This document shows, piece after piece, positions 35,937 through 49,317 of a stretch of 64,000 nucleotides of DNA. Both the position numbers and the translations under genes were made by a program. The stretch comes from Blastobasis lacticolella (taxonomy: Eukaryota > Arthropoda > Insecta > Lepidoptera > Blastobasidae), in contig LR990053.1 in assembly GCA_905147135.1 (NCBI GenBank), forward strand, positions 7,452,501 through 7,516,500, in the 5' to 3' direction. The notes under the pieces are model-generated. The model saw only the letters and a list, made by a program, of their open reading frames with translations. It was not told the origin of the DNA and made no database searches. Each line of letters opens with the position of its first letter. The stretch's first letter is position 1.

Positions 35937-35990
35937 ATTAAAAACACTTATTAGAGGAAAAGATATAGGAGGACTTTAAATTTATTGTTG

Positions 35991-36335
35991 ATCATCATCA
36001 TCTTGGCGTTAATGTCCCGGTTGTGCTCTCGCGCACGAGGGCCCGGGGTCCGCCTTGACCGTGATCCAGGATTTGGCAGGTCAAGTAATTACAGTGGAGC
36101 GACTGCCATCCGACCTCCATGACCCTGCTACCAGGGGAACCTGACCAGATTGGATCAAGGTTACACATCCAGTCGCCTGAATGTGCAGGTTTCCCTCACC
36201 GTAAGAGCATCGGTTACTATTCAACTAATGTCCATAGCTCAGAAAACAGTTATTGGTACATGGCCGGAGCGGGATTCGAACCCGGGACCTCTGGCTTAGG
36301 AGTCGTATACTCTAACCGCTCGGCTACGGACGCTC
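35991..36335 (-). repeat. tRNA-headed SINE family B, full-length copy
   Basis: Read on the minus strand: GAGCGTCCGTAGCCGAGCGG (A box), B-box GGTTCGAATCC, body with GTAACCTTGATCCAATC, and a GATGATGAT tail. The cloverleaf is incomplete, so this is a SINE, not a tRNA gene. It belongs to a widespread lepidopteran SINE type. Confidence 0.85.
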
Positions 36336-36856
36336 GCTTTAAATTTATTGTTGATTTTAAGGGGTATACATGTGGTCGTCTTACCTTACAACATTTACTA
36401 CGGCACCAATTCTGAAATCGCGAAAAACATCTGCTGTTTCATACAAAATTGAAATCGAATTCTGCCATACCAATATGTTTGTAACCATAATATGATGTAC
36501 TGTCTATGCAAAGCACCAGCCATATGGCGTCATGTCGATGCAGCGTACCATCTATATATCTTAGTACGTACAGAATAATGGTTAACAACTGTAATGGTAC
36601 ACTACTAAGTATTCGGTTTTCACAAATGGTACTGATAATATTATGGAGTCTGTCTTCATGTTTTGTACCAGGTATAGGTACATTAATAAAAAAAGATGTA
36701 CGCGCAATGATATTTAATTTATTATTAGTTACAAATACCTAAAATGCCATTTACGGCGCGAATTTTTAACCAACTGATCGTTCAATACAAGTTGTGCGCT
36801 GCCACAGAGTATTTTACAGACTATGCCAAAGGAATTGGCAAGAGATGATGCTGGTC

Positions 36857-37111
36857 ATACATCACCACCACCATCACAGCCCATAACAGTCCACTGCAGG
36901 ACTTAGGCCTCTCCCACAAAAGGGGAGGTTATTGCCATAATCTCCACGCTTGGCAGGCGGGTTGGAGATCGCAGTGTTTAAATATAACAATGGAAAACGC
37001 TGCTGCCCATTTTCCAGACTACGGAGACTGTTGATCGTTTGCCTCGAAAACATTAGTCGCCTTGTACGACACCCATGCGTGTAACGGGTTGGTGCTATTC
37101 TACTCTGCCGG
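36857..37111 (-). repeat. SINE-like repeat, family A, copy 3
   Basis: Contains CACAGCCCATAACAGTCC, GGGGAGGTTATTGCCATAAT and CTATTCTACTCTGCCGG in the family A order. Nearly full length, ending short of the GACACCAC terminus. Confidence 0.85.
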
Positions 37112-38400
37112 TTATGTCATAAATAACATACGATAAACGATCTTACCTACTTATTCCCTAAATAAATAAACCGGTACATTATGGAGTGTCCGGGATATCA
37201 GCTGTCACAATATGTTATTGCTTGTGATTGTGAAAACTGAGGCCCGTGGCGAATCTGTAACTCCAATCAGTGATGACGTCACTTTCCGTTTCTCGTGAAA
37301 CAAATGATGCTTACAATTCGTCACAAATCACAATACAGCGTTGTAATGAGAGCTGAAACTAAACTGTAGTAACATTCAGTAGTACGTAATACGTGGTCGT
37401 AGTAAGTACAACTGTAGCTGGACACTGGCAGGACGGACGGCAAACGTAAATACATTTACATAGAATATCCAGTATTATGATTTATGATCCACATGCGAGA
37501 GTAAGTGAATCATTAAGACAGTATGCAGTATAGGGAAGAGAATTGAACGTATTTTGACAACATTGTGCGTTTTCATTTCACAGTGTCTTCACACATCAAA
37601 GGTCATTGGTCAAAGGTCATTACATACTTCCTAAACGTGCGAATCATATACATTACTGACAAATAAACTAAATTAGATACTGTACCTATTGTATTCTAAA
37701 CCTTAGTTTCAACGTATATATCTATTGTTATAAACTGTGAAATTGTTCACCGCCAATGTCATATTAACTTATATTATTACATCCGGTACAAGAAATAGAA
37801 TGCATTACTATGTATTAAATTGTATATTTTTATAGACACGTATGAACTAACTACATTTATGTAGCCCATGTTGTATTTAACATAGGTATGTAACGCTATA
37901 TTATAGCAATAGCGTGCTCCGTATCAGTTAGGATCGTTTAGTTTGTTTTGTAAATGTCACCAGAGTCCACCGCGTGCTTTAAAAATAAAATAAATATTCA
38001 CATCACAAAATAGCGGTACCTGAGAAAAAAGTTTGGAATTTAGTGTAGACGTTTGTTACTCGAATGTGTATTAGTGTTTACGATTACTTTTCCTGGCATT
38101 GTAAATACACAACAAGGTAAATAAGTAGATTAGGTTAGACATTTGAATTTAATTTATTTAGTAGACCAGACGAAAGTGTTATTATGTACATCTATGCTAC
38201 TTATTGGCAACAGCAAAGTCCAGCAATTATCCAGATAATATAGCTTACCTAAATAGTGATAGCGAGCTGCACCTGTAGTTATTTTCTTTACGTCAATATT
38301 GGATAATTTATATTGTGCACAAAAAACTGTTAAATAAATTATCAGTCTTTTTATAGATAGCTTAAATAGAATATTTTTAATAGAATGTCGTTTTATAGAA

Positions 38401-38605
38401 TCGTCTGTGTGGAGTCCGGCAGAGTTGCAAGAAACCTGAGGCTGGGTGTCAATAGAAAATGGGCAGCAGCGTATTCTGCTGTGTATTTTAATCACTGCGA
38501 TCTGCAACCCGCCTGCCAAGCGTTGAGATTATGGCAAAGCCCTCCATCAATATAGCGGACACTCAAGTTAAGCGGTGGACTGTTATGGGCTGTTGATGTG
38601 AATGC
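38401..38605 (+). repeat. SINE-like repeat, family A, copy in opposite orientation
   Basis: GTCCGGCAGAGTTGCAAG, then AAAATGGGCAGCAGCG, CCCGCCTGCCAAGCG and GGACTGTTATGGGCTG, the reverse complement of the other copies. More diverged than they are. Confidence 0.75.
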
Positions 38606-39129
38606 CTAATAGGAGTACAAATAACTAATTTTACTGGTTACTGGACTCTCAAGTCAAGCCTGATTAAAGCCTGACACTAAAGATTCGGCCTGGATGGATG
38701 GTTACTGTCACCAATTTACCTATTTACCCAGCCAAGCAATAATGTTTGCATTGTTGTGTTCTGGTTTTTACCATAATGTGGTCACTACAATTACAGGGAA
38801 GATGCAAGTCCTGGCAATGACAACACACCTGCAGTTCTGTACATTTTGTCACATAAAAACTATAGTTACTTTAGTACTTTCCATAAAGTGGTATGTATGC
38901 TCTTCCTTGAGTAAAATAAAAAAGCAAAGTATAAAATGAAATATTTTGGAGGTCGATACTACTGGCTTCAAGGTTTAACACTCAGCGACAGGTGTTGCTG
39001 AGTGTTATGTTGTGTGTGCTAGGTATGTCATCACCTATGTAGGCGATGACAAACACACGATAAGCTGTCTTCCGGTGGTAGGTTTCGGCCGTAGCTGGGC
39101 ACGAAACTAAACACAACAAAATAATTGGC

Positions 39130-39670
39130 AAGAACGTTATGGCTGCGAAACCTGGCCAGCGCTGACGAAGCACGTCCACGTCCACGAACTCCACGCCAAC
39201 AAAATAAAAATGCTGCGGTGGATGTGCGGCGTTATGCGACATGACCGAGTGCGTAGCGAGTACATCCGTGGCAGCCTTGGCGTGAGAGATATCGCGGATA
39301 AGATCGAAGAGACACGGCAACGCTGCTTTGGTCACGTATTTATTTATTTCTATACCAAACTATCTAGCAGTATGATAACCTTAATGACAAAAGGCATAGG
39401 TTACCTGCGCCCATATATTTACTAAGTATTGCGTAAGCCCTAGCGATTCGTGGGAAATAGGTGACTAAACTTACCTGTATCAGGAAAGAGGTTCCGTGGG
39501 GGACCCAAGAAGCGATAGATTGACATCGCCGAGTCGGACGCGAGAGCCAACGGCTTATGATGAGGATACCGAAGATCGGGTAAAGTGGAGAAGAAAAAAA
39601 GTAGGAAAGCGGATCCTGGCAGAAGCCGGAATTGACCGCTCGGATGATGATAATGGAGTTTTCTTATTTT
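39130..39670 (+). pseudogene. RTE-type LINE reverse-transcriptase C-terminus, broken
   Basis: One frame reads KIKMLRWMCGVMRHDRVRSE, then YIRGSLGVRDIADKIEE and CFGHV, the usual end of an RTE-clade reverse transcriptase. It is cut by about 140 bp of unrelated sequence (39340-39482) and resumes in shifted frame with PKKR and IDIAESD-type residues, ending near a GATGATGATAATG stretch. Not functional. Confidence 0.75.
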
Positions 39671-41756
39671 TTAAATGTAATCAAAAGACCTGATTTTCAT
39701 TAATAAAAAACATGATCCCTAAACACTGCTTTATAATTATCAAAACCGTACTTGATCCCTAGACACTTTTGATGTATGTATTAGGTTTAACAACAACGGT
39801 TTTAGTAGTTAGGGTTGCCAGGGAAAAATATTTACACAATCAAATAGTTTAGATAAAGCCGGACGGGATTAAGCATTTTAAGAGATGATGATGAATCAGA
39901 CATTCTTCGGTTTTTGTACAATAAAACGGTCAGGTGAGAATCAGACTAGAATACTTTAGGGTCACACACCTATTTATGACTTTTCATTGTTTTCCTTGAT
40001 TGGTAGCAAGCAGTACGTGCGTGCGATGAAAACTTGTACTCTACACTTTATGGTTTATTATCTACTATCTGGCCTGGTGCCACTTCGTTGGCGTGTTATT
40101 CTACACAAAACAATATTAAACTATACGTATGACTATAAACGTTCCTCTTGATCTACTCTATGTATTGATGAAAACTGCATAAAAATCCGTTGCGTAGTTT
40201 AAAAGATAGCGATATACAAAGGGATAGACGGCAAGAAGTGACTTTGTTTTATATTATGTAAAGAAGATACTAATAATATTACAAAGATAAAAAATATATT
40301 GTTTGTAATGGATGAACTCAAAAACTAGTTAACCGATACTACCGATAAAACTGCTTAAAGCTACATTATTAGCGAGTAACCCGAAATTCAATGTATTTCT
40401 CAAAGGAACGGGTCCTGAACGTAGTAACCGAGTTAACCAAAAAGGTATAGTCAATATCCCGGTACAATAAGCAATCATAACTTATCATAGTCCAGGACTG
40501 TTGATCTGTTGACGAGCTGTTGGTGATAATGATGAACTGATATATTTGATTAATCCTAACTTTTTAAGCAATAGTAATCATGTACTTATTTAACTATAAG
40601 TAAGACTATCAGACGGCAAAGTCCTATCGGCACCATTTGGGTTTAAAGATCAGTGATCATGTTCAATCCTATTGCTACATTACGACATTGTTTATCCTTA
40701 TCGGGGTCCTACCTAGAACCGTGACGAATAATCGGAACAGCATTCTTTACGCTTATGTTCCAAAGAGTCACCCTTTGACTACACCGCTTGTCCGACAAAT
40801 CTGTTTAATGTTACATCTAAGCGTGTTTATGTAGCCATAACAAAGGACTGTATAGTATACTATAGACGTTAGCTAAACAATCGGCTCGTTATCAAAAGTC
40901 GGACGAAAGTAAGGTGGCACGGATACGTACTTGGCCTCAAAACAGTACGCGTACCAAACCGATAGCAATTTTCGTGGAAGACGTATCTATATCTATGCTA
41001 CGGTAATAGCTTGTTTAACTTGGAATAGAAGCTGTTAGGTACATTTGCGTGTGCGTTGCGACAGTTCCCTGAATCACATTTGGATGGAAGGCGTCGTTGT
41101 TTTGCCTTTGACATTAAATTGAAATTTAATGGCGGATGCTCAACGCTCGATATTTATCGTGATACTTGCATTGCGATCCTGGATCACGGTATTTATCGAG
41201 TGTGTAGTATTCAAGAGTCGTGATACAGATCACACGATATCTAGAAATTCAGAAATCCACGGTCCGTGTCACAACGATATGTATCGCGGTAAATATGGAG
41301 CGTGTAGCATCCGCCAATGATGAAAGGGCAAAGCTTCATAGTTGGAAATGTCACCTGATTTTATAAATGCATTCCAAAGAGGCAGAGCCCTTTGCAAAAT
41401 TTCGTAACACTGCTTAGCTAGTGCCAACGCTTGCAACTTGCAGTTTCGCTGATGACACAAACGGTATCGAGTTCACGAGTTTGTATATCTGTGCACAACC
41501 ATAAAGCAGCCATAATTACAACTATATGAAATCAATATCTTTATACGAGAATAACGAGTGAGATATTCGAAAATGTGAGTACGTATAAAATCCCATTCTT
41601 TTTAGAGATAAAAAGTAGCCATGTCCTTCCATCTCAAGGTTGCCATCTATTTACTTGCAAAATATACGCATATATTCAGCGGTTTAGACATGAAAATGTA
41701 ACAAACAGACAAATAGATTACATTTATATTATTAAGAATTTATTTACTCAAAATTA

Positions 41757-41975
41757 GACGACCTGAGTGGTTCAGTGGTCATCATGCCGGACAGCCACGC
41801 AAGAGAGCCACGCGGGTTCGATTCCCGGCCGGGCAGAAATTAAAATAATGAATTTTAATTTCTGTTGCGGGTCTGGGTGCTATATGTATAATAAGTATGA
41901 ATTACCCATAGTACAAGCTTTGCTTAGTTTGGTGCTAGATGGCGCTGTGTGAATTTGTCCACGATTATTTATTAT
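41757..41975 (+). repeat. tRNA-derived SINE family C, copy 2
   Basis: GACGACCTGAGTGGTTCAG (A box), GGTTCGATTCCCGGCC (B box), body with TGCGGGTCTGGGTGCTATAT and AGCTTTGCTTAGTTTGG, ending GTGAATTTGTCCACGATT. Confidence 0.85.
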
Positions 41976-42999
41976 TTTAATTACAAGTTGACTGACTGCT
42001 TTATTAAAAAATGAAATAAAAAAAACAAATTTATATTTAAAAACCAATAGCCAATAGTTTGGGATAAAGCCCGACAGCTGGAGGCTTTTGACTGCTTGTC
42101 CGGCCAAACTAGACGTTGTCCAGCCTTTTCTATTTTTATTAGGTTTTAACAATACCTGATAAAAACTCTGACTGACTGCCCGTCACCATTCAACCTCCCG
42201 TAAAAATACTCGATTTCACTTCGCTCGCTCAATTTATGCTTATGTTTTACAAATAAGTTTTCTAGATAGTTAAAGTGCCAAATATTTCGTGTTATGGGTT
42301 CGCTCATTAAGTTGTTTATGTTATTCCAAGCTTTTAAGATAACAAGCCATATTGCATTTTGCAAATTTCGAGTTCGCTCCACCCACTCATGAATTGATTT
42401 AAATTTATCCACTCTTATGACAATTGTAGGTATTACATGTACTTATCAGCATTTTAGTAAGGCCAAATAACATGTTATTCTAGGTACACTGCACACGGAT
42501 GTCATTTCATCGGTCTGTGGCTGGCCAAATCACTCTATCTCCTAAACTATCAAATTGAAATTACAAAGCTATTAAACCACATTAACGCAAAAACCCTTAA
42601 CAAATCTCTAATGAAGAAACAAATTTGGATATCGAATAAATAAGGTATTCTTATAGAAAATTATGTAAATACATTTTGTAGTCAATTAAATTATACCCTT
42701 TTTGACGATCTGCAGATATATATTTAAGGATGTTCTTTATGCACAAAGTCCGGATATGCCCGGCCTTTCGGTTAATTAATTCGGTTTATGAACCGGTAAT
42801 TTAAACTTGCAATTACCAGTTCATAAAAAGAGGTAATTTAAAAATTTTGCAGATTGTATTTCTTTATCATTTGGCCGTCCTTGTGAGGTGTTTTGGATTA
42901 CTTTTAATACTGGCACTCTAATCTAGAGGTAAATATAATAAAACAGTAAAAAAGTGTGTCTGCACATTGAATACACTTACAATTTTTTTTTAATAGGAT

Positions 43000-43380
43000 T
43001 GTTTTTTTTGTCTGTCTGGTTTACATGCTAATCTCCAGAACTACTTGACGGATTTGAATGAAACTTTTTTGTTGTATAGCTATTAAGGCAACATATAGGG
43101 TATAATTGATTTTGAAAATTGACTATAATAGACCTGCTAAACTATAGGAAATATGGATGAATTTTAATGGGGTTATCACTGTTTAGAGGTTTTTGGCTAA
43201 ATTAAAATATAGGCCATATTTCAACTAATTCGGTTGGGTAGAATAAGAAATATAACTTGACCTCTCTGTAGTACTAGCTTTTACACATTAGGGAGGTCAA
43301 TTTAAAACTGTCTCTCGGGAAAAAATAAACTGCCCTAAAAACGAAATCCACGCGGACGAAGTCGCTGGAAAAAGCAAGTA
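43000..43380. repeat. Dispersed repeat fragment (ACTTGACGGATTTGAATG type)
   Basis: CTGTCTGTCTGGTTTAC-like start, ACTTGACGGATTTGAATG, and the end CACGCGGACGAAGTCGC are hallmarks of a non-coding repeat abundant in Lepidoptera. Similar endings occur at about 45010-45045 and 50325-50352. Confidence 0.55.
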
Positions 43381-43690
43381 AATAATAAATAAACTTTGAT
43401 GAAGTATAACATCACATCAACAGCCCACTGTTGTTGATTAAATACGTCAAGTATAAGTGTAGTAGTATCTCGGATTAAAAATCATAGTTTTAATAATGAT
43501 TTATAATTTAATGGAACAAAAAACGTTACGTATAATATAAAGTAGATCAGCGCGTACGACGGCTGCAGCGGTCAAGGATAACCGGTGTTCGCGATGATGC
43601 AAATTTTTTGCCTCACGACGAACAGGACAACACTACCACTATCCTACTCTGCATTAGAATAATTCTTTACAGATTACCTTACCTATTCTG

Positions 43691-43812
43691 TTACGGGTCT
43701 GGGTGTTCTATGTATAATAAGTATGTATTTAAAAAAGTATTTAAGTAGTACAAGCTTTGCTTAGTTTGGGGCTAGATGGCGCTGTGTGAATTTGTCCACG
43801 AATATTTATTTA
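43691..43812 (+). repeat. SINE family C, 3' part only
   Basis: TACGGGTCTGGGTGTTCTAT through TTTGTCCACGAATATTTATT, without the tRNA-like head. Confidence 0.8.
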
Positions 43813-45525
43813 TTTATACAGAAAAATGCAAGCACCCATGTATTAAAGTAGAAAAGGAGTGATAAAATTGTAAAACTAAATTTCTGTATCTTTAAGAACT
43901 TCTATTCTTATTATTTTGTAAGCCACAAAATTAATTAAAGAGCACCCACATTTGACACAAATTTCTTAGTGTTGCTCATTAGAGTTGTCAAATACCGCGA
44001 TTATACACACCGGGCGGAGAGTCCGGGAAACTTGCCGCTAAAAATGAAATATGTCGAACTTACATCACAAAGCCAGTTTTCGGCCAGACGAATCTCAGAC
44101 AATCCAGTGGAGACGCTTACTCGGCATACGCACGCCACATTCACATTACAAAAATAATTCCCGCGTCAAGAAATAAAATTTTAATGGCACTGCGACACTA
44201 TAAGGCACTATGGTGATGCGACTTCAAAAATATTGAGTGATCTTATTCGCGGCGCTGTTTTTAATGGCAAGTGTCGACGAGAGCGTCGCCGCCGGCTGCG
44301 AGCGTGCGGCTTGCCGTAGCGAACTAAACGCACTGTTTTGATAGCGTATTTTAGCGTACGTAACAGCAAACCCCAAGGTGATGCGGAGCGCCACCACGAC
44401 ACCCGCGCCGGCACTGACTGCGGCCTTCCCACCGCGAGGCGCATCCATCGACGCTTCCACCCACCGACGGCACAACGCCCGCCCAACGAAACCAGCAAGC
44501 CATACGACCACTCGATACCAACTCGAATACGAAAATTAAAGCATAAAAATTTCAAGTGAATGGGATACTGGAATAACTTGTATCGCGAGTTGAAAACTTA
44601 ACTCACATTCGGATTTTTAAATTGTAATTGGGTTTTCTAGGTAAGCCAAGTAATTGAAACCGTTTTACTTGAAAGCCGATAATATTCGTAGCAGCTGTCG
44701 GTATTCAAACAACTTTCTGTGAAGGATGTGTCAATTGATTGAATATAAATTATAAACGAAAAACTAAACTAAGTTCAAAATCCCAACAAGCGCCTGTGAG
44801 ACCCAGCTCTACCGTTAAAAATTGTAGATAATTATTAGCGTACTTAGTACTTTTTTTGGTGGATTTCCGAAACTACTGAACCGATTTCGTAAATTCTTTC
44901 ACAAATAGATAACGCATATTACTGAAATAATTTTTGAAATCGGTTCAGTGAAAGAACAGTCAGGACAAGCTCTCTACGTAAGAAAAAAATGGTAGGTGTT
45001 TGGTAGGAGTAGGACACCACGCGAACGAAGTCGCGCCGGAGCAGCAAGTGCATTAAATTTGTAATTATGTGGTAAATATTTTCTGACATAATAAATTGAT
45101 TTCTTGATACGTATACATATAAAACCTATATCGTAATTTTCATCGATATTCATAATAGCCGTTACGAAAAACCATTACATAAATAATATTTATGCAAGAA
45201 TTGCTCATTCCACAGTGTTACATAGGTTACCTACATTTGTTTCAGTTTATAAACAATATAAAATCTACAAAACAAATAGGCAAGTTTGGTGTCCAACACT
45301 AAACAATTAATCTGATATTACTAAAACAAAAGTTAATATATATGCATACTAATATTAATTACATATTACCAAACCATGTTTTGTCATAGCTAGAGAATAG
45401 AGCAACGTCAGCGCCTCGGCTATATTTACTAAACTAGTTTGGAACCATATAGTTCAACTCCACGTTAAGTTAACTTAAGTGCAAAGTGAGGGCACGTGCA
45501 CTCGAACCGGCCGCTGCGTTTGGTG

Positions 45526-45533
45526 CGCCCATC
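45526..45533. repeat. Target-site duplication of the foldback element, left
   Basis: CGCCCATC, repeated exactly at 46509-46516. Confidence 0.85.
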
Positions 45534-46508
45534 CGTTTAGTCTCAAAATGTCCCAGTTGCAAAATGTCCACTGGTAAAAAAATGTCCAAGTCGCAAAATG
45601 TCCAAGTCGCAAAATGTCCAAGTTGCAAAATGTCCAAGTTGCAAAATGTCCAGGTCGCAAAATGTCCCGGTTGCAAAATGTCCAGGTCGCAAAATGTCCA
45701 CATTGTAAAATATCACTATATAAGTCGCTAAATGTTGTACACACTTACTACTCATGAGTTGCCGCTTATATTTATATATTTCACGATATATTACGTATTT
45801 CTTTTTTTCTTTTTTTTTAATCTTTGGAATCGCACAGTTCGCGACCAATTTGGCTTCAAGGTGTGAGGATGAACTCCCTGTCGGTGGCGAGCGGTGCGAT
45901 GATATATTTATTTATAACGATATCAAGCAGGTATAATGCTGACTGTGCGGTGTTTCCGGGTGGTTGGTGGGCCCACTGGAAACCAGCGTTGTAGTACACG
46001 TCAAGCGACCACAACATTATGCTGAGGGGGTCCAGTTGCACTAAAAGCCGCGACGCGAAATTTAAACAATGCCACTGGGAATAGATAAACTGTAGGTACA
46101 TTTATTATTATTCTTCTTTCTTTTTCTTGTGTTCCTAACATTATTTTTATTTTATGTACGCTTTGTTTATTTTTTGTTATATTAGGTATCTTATTGTGTC
46201 GCACCTCACACCTTGGAGCCAAATTGGTAATAAAAAAAAAAAAAAACGTAATATATCGTGAAATATATAAATATAAGCGGCAACTCATGAGTAGTAAGTC
46301 TGTACAACATTTAGCGACTTATATAGTGATATTTTACAATGTGGACATTTTGCGACCTGGACATTTTGCAACCGGGACATTTTGCGACCTGGACATTTTG
46401 CAACTTGGACATTTTGCAACTTGGACATTTTGCGACTTGGACATTTTGCGACTTGGACATTTTTTTACCAGTGGACATTTTGCAACTGGGACATTTTGAG
46501 ACTAAACG
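45534..46508. mobile_element. Foldback DNA transposon with 16-bp subterminal repeats
   Basis: CGTTTAGTCTCAAAATGTCC at the left end is exactly inverted at the right end. The inverted arms extend about 265 bp (45534-45798 and 46246-46508). Each arm holds ten copies of AAAATGTCC, mostly spaced 16 bp apart (units such as AAGTCGCAAAATGTCC). The element is 975 bp, has no transposase and is flanked by CGCCCATC (45526-45533 and 46509-46516; GCGCCCATC if the shared G is counted). Long inverted arms with tandem subrepeats and an 8-9-bp duplication suggest a non-autonomous Mutator-like or hAT-like element. Mirror-image reading frames in the arms are a by-product of the repeats. Confidence 0.9.
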
Positions 46509-46516
46509 CGCCCATC
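46509..46516. repeat. Target-site duplication of the foldback element, right
   Basis: CGCCCATC directly after the right terminus of the element; identical to 45526-45533. Confidence 0.85.
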
Positions 46517-47460
46517 AACTCTTGCGCAACCGTACGAACAGACGGACGCGATTCAGCTTACTTATGAGAATTTTGTTTGTTGTAGTGGTATACGGGATGT
46601 AAGATTGAGAAGGGTCAGTAAGAAAGAAATATGGTCCGAAGAACAATCTATTTATAGTTAATAAAAAATACAACCTTAAACCATTTTTAAATAACTGCGA
46701 GCAACGGTAAGCGGTGGTATCAATTCACATAGGCCCAAATTTAAGTCTACCAAGGACTTTTTAGAACCAAACTAATAAAATAGGACTTAAAATTTAAAAA
46801 GCTCCTATAAACTCTGAAAAAAGATTTTACTTTATAAGCATTTTGAGCCAATAGTCTTGAATAGACCTACTACTAGTATATAGGCCTGCTTTTTAGCCTA
46901 CTTAAGCACACAACTTGTGGTCGTCTTAAAAAAAGTCCAAAAAACGTGTAGTCCTAGTCACCACAAATCCAGACAGACTCCTATAATAACCTAGTCCTAC
47001 CAAATAGACGTCCTCAGAAAATATTCTTCTAGTTGTTACACCCTGTCTGTTGTAGGTACTCTTGAAGCTATACGGGCACATTGAATTTTATATTTCTCGA
47101 CATAGTTTCTACATTACATTTTTTGTCTGCGCTGCTAAATACGAGTCCTTCTGTTTGTTCAGAATCGTCAAGACTCTCAAAATAGCCACCGCTGCACACT
47201 CCTCGTCTTCATTATTGGCAAAGCTTTCACCACCAAGCCAATCTTTGAAGTTCCGAAAAACTAAACAGAAAATAAAGAGGGATCTTTGACGTAAAATCAA
47301 ACCGTATAATTTAGTTAACTGGTTATTTGAAGGAATGCCATTTAGTACAGTCCAATAATAACGTATGCAATCAGCAACACAATGTACTTAGGTGCAATTT
47401 ACGTAGTAGTAGGCGCTATTATAAAATACCTCGCCTTTTACTTCCATTTCTTGCGTGATC

Positions 47461-47867
47461 AATGAGCAGTTTTCCAATAGGTATCTAAAGCATTCCTAAC
47501 CACTCACTAGTTGGCGCCCCGACAATTTTGGTAATTGATAATCGCTTGAAATAGGTTCTTAGCAAACAGGATATAAACACTGGGTACGTTGTATTGGATA
47601 ATATTGTATTTGTCAATAGTTTTCAACCATTTTAGAGGTTGTAATAATAATGGAACAAAGTGCCAACTTCTATAAATATTTCAATTTGCACTTTGTTTAA
47701 CCTTTAACAGTTATGGTTATATTTATTTTTAAGTTTAGTATTAGTTGGCTGCATGAAATCACTGCAACCATCATACAGATTAAAAAAGGATTACCAAAAT
47801 TGTAGGAGCGCCATCTATTGATGCTTTTCGAAACCAAATATCAATACCTACTGGAAAACTCCTCATT
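47461..47867 (+). mobile_element. MITE family M, copy 2
   Basis: AATGAGCAGTTTTCCAATAG at the left end and ACTGGAAAACTCCTCATT at the right; same subterminal GGCGCCCCGAC / GGAGCGCCATC pair as the other two copies. 407 bp, no reading frame. Confidence 0.88.
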
Positions 47868-49317
47868 GACTAAAACCGGCTGAACCTGATTTTTGCAAAA
47901 CCTTAACTATTTTGACATTCAGCATTCACAAATATAAACATTCAAAAGAGCCGTTAGATTTAATAAAAATAAACGTATGAGTAATCAGGTAAAACAGTTC
48001 GGTCATCTGGCTATAATCCAATATTTTTTACGGCTGCTTACATTTGATGAATACTTCGACTTGCAGTTCGGTTCTAAATCCGATGGATCAGTATATTGTT
48101 ATTTCTAAATGTTTTCTTAGTGAAACCAAGTTTTTCTTTGTAGGTGCATTGTCGGATGTGTTTATTTATATTGTGTCGTTTATGTAACTAACAGTGCTAG
48201 AAAACAAAAAAATTAAAATCTTGAAGATATTTACCTGTTCTGAAGGACAAGCTCGAAATACCCCAATAAAACCCACGCTAAATAAATACCAACCAAATTA
48301 ATTTTGCAAACGATACTAATACGGGTAAGTTAGTGGACAACAAAAAACGAGCATTAAAGCGATAATCGAAATGACTTTTCGAGCTCCAGCCGATAAATAC
48401 ATCAAACCAACTATTCTTTATACCTTGTCACGTGAAAAAGCTTTCAAATTAGGTCATGCGCACCCCTAAATCAACCCTTAACCTGCGTTGCGGGCGAGGT
48501 TATACCTTAGTGGTAATAAAAAAAGGTTTAGTTTAGTGTGCGCAGTTTAGATAGGTTTGCTCGCCGTGGTCTACTTTCAGGAACATTAAAAGCTTAGGCC
48601 GGCGTGATTGAGTTAGGCGCGGCTCTATCGATGCGGTCACCGCGTCCGGAGCGCCGTCCGCGCTTTGCGGACACGACACCTACCACTTTACTTCCTCGCT
48701 CCGATGCGACATACTTCCTGATAGCTCTATTTTTGTTTCTATCGAGTAAACCACGTCTTCGATAGCATTTTAAACCGAACAAACGAAAGACTTCCCACTC
48801 CCAAAATCTTATTGTCATACAGATTTACTTATTTAGATACCAATGCGGTGTCTGAACTAGGTATACCTTGCATTGCGGATGTATGTAATTATTTCCAAAG
48901 AATAATGTAACAAAGAAAGCATTGTTGGTTGAGGAAATAGAGCAGGAGGTAGACCTAATCGCCCTGGACAGATTCCTACTGACGGTAAAATAATTGAGGG
49001 GTTCATCACGTTCAGTATTGAAATGAAACAGCACAGCCCAAGCCCACGTGGTAACGACCGTCTGATGGCCGTTTGATCGGCCCGTTCGTTTAGGGCAATC
49101 AGAATCGGGTTTACGTTTACGGCCACCCCACACGGCATGTTGGGCTGGGGTTAACGATGACGTCATTATTGATGCCATCCGGTAGTCCCGATAGGTATAC
49201 ATTTAGCGTTGCGTAGGGAGGGCCGTTGTTTGTGTAGCACCGATGTAGTTACGTCGTGATATAATTACTCTTCGAAGCCAACACGCACAACGTTTCTCAT
49301 GTCATAACCCAGCTGCC

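Larger units (their letters stand above)
31988..45533. other. Upstream/intergenic region rich in repeats
   Basis: Besides the listed SINE, LINE and hairpin features, this AT-rich stretch holds a fragment at 33352-33445 (CCATAGGCTACGGTAACTGC), a CpG-rich patch at 44220-44520 with short frames on both strands, and a tandem TCAAAGGTCA pair at about 37595. I recognise no host gene. If the P4-ATPase has non-coding first exons they could lie here. Confidence 0.6.

Noticed and set aside
36265..36335. Possible tRNA gene (also at 7078, 28220, 41757 and 57910)
   Set aside because: A and B boxes are present but acceptor stems do not pair, and each is joined to a SINE body.
45541..45705. Short regular repeats resembling a CRISPR array
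   Set aside because: Units are contiguous 16-bp subterminal repeats of a eukaryotic transposon, with no unique spacers and a mirrored copy in the other arm.
45543..46499. Two similar 101-codon proteins on opposite strands
   Set aside because: They are the two inverted arms of the foldback element read through its 16-bp repeats; the repeated peptide is an artefact.
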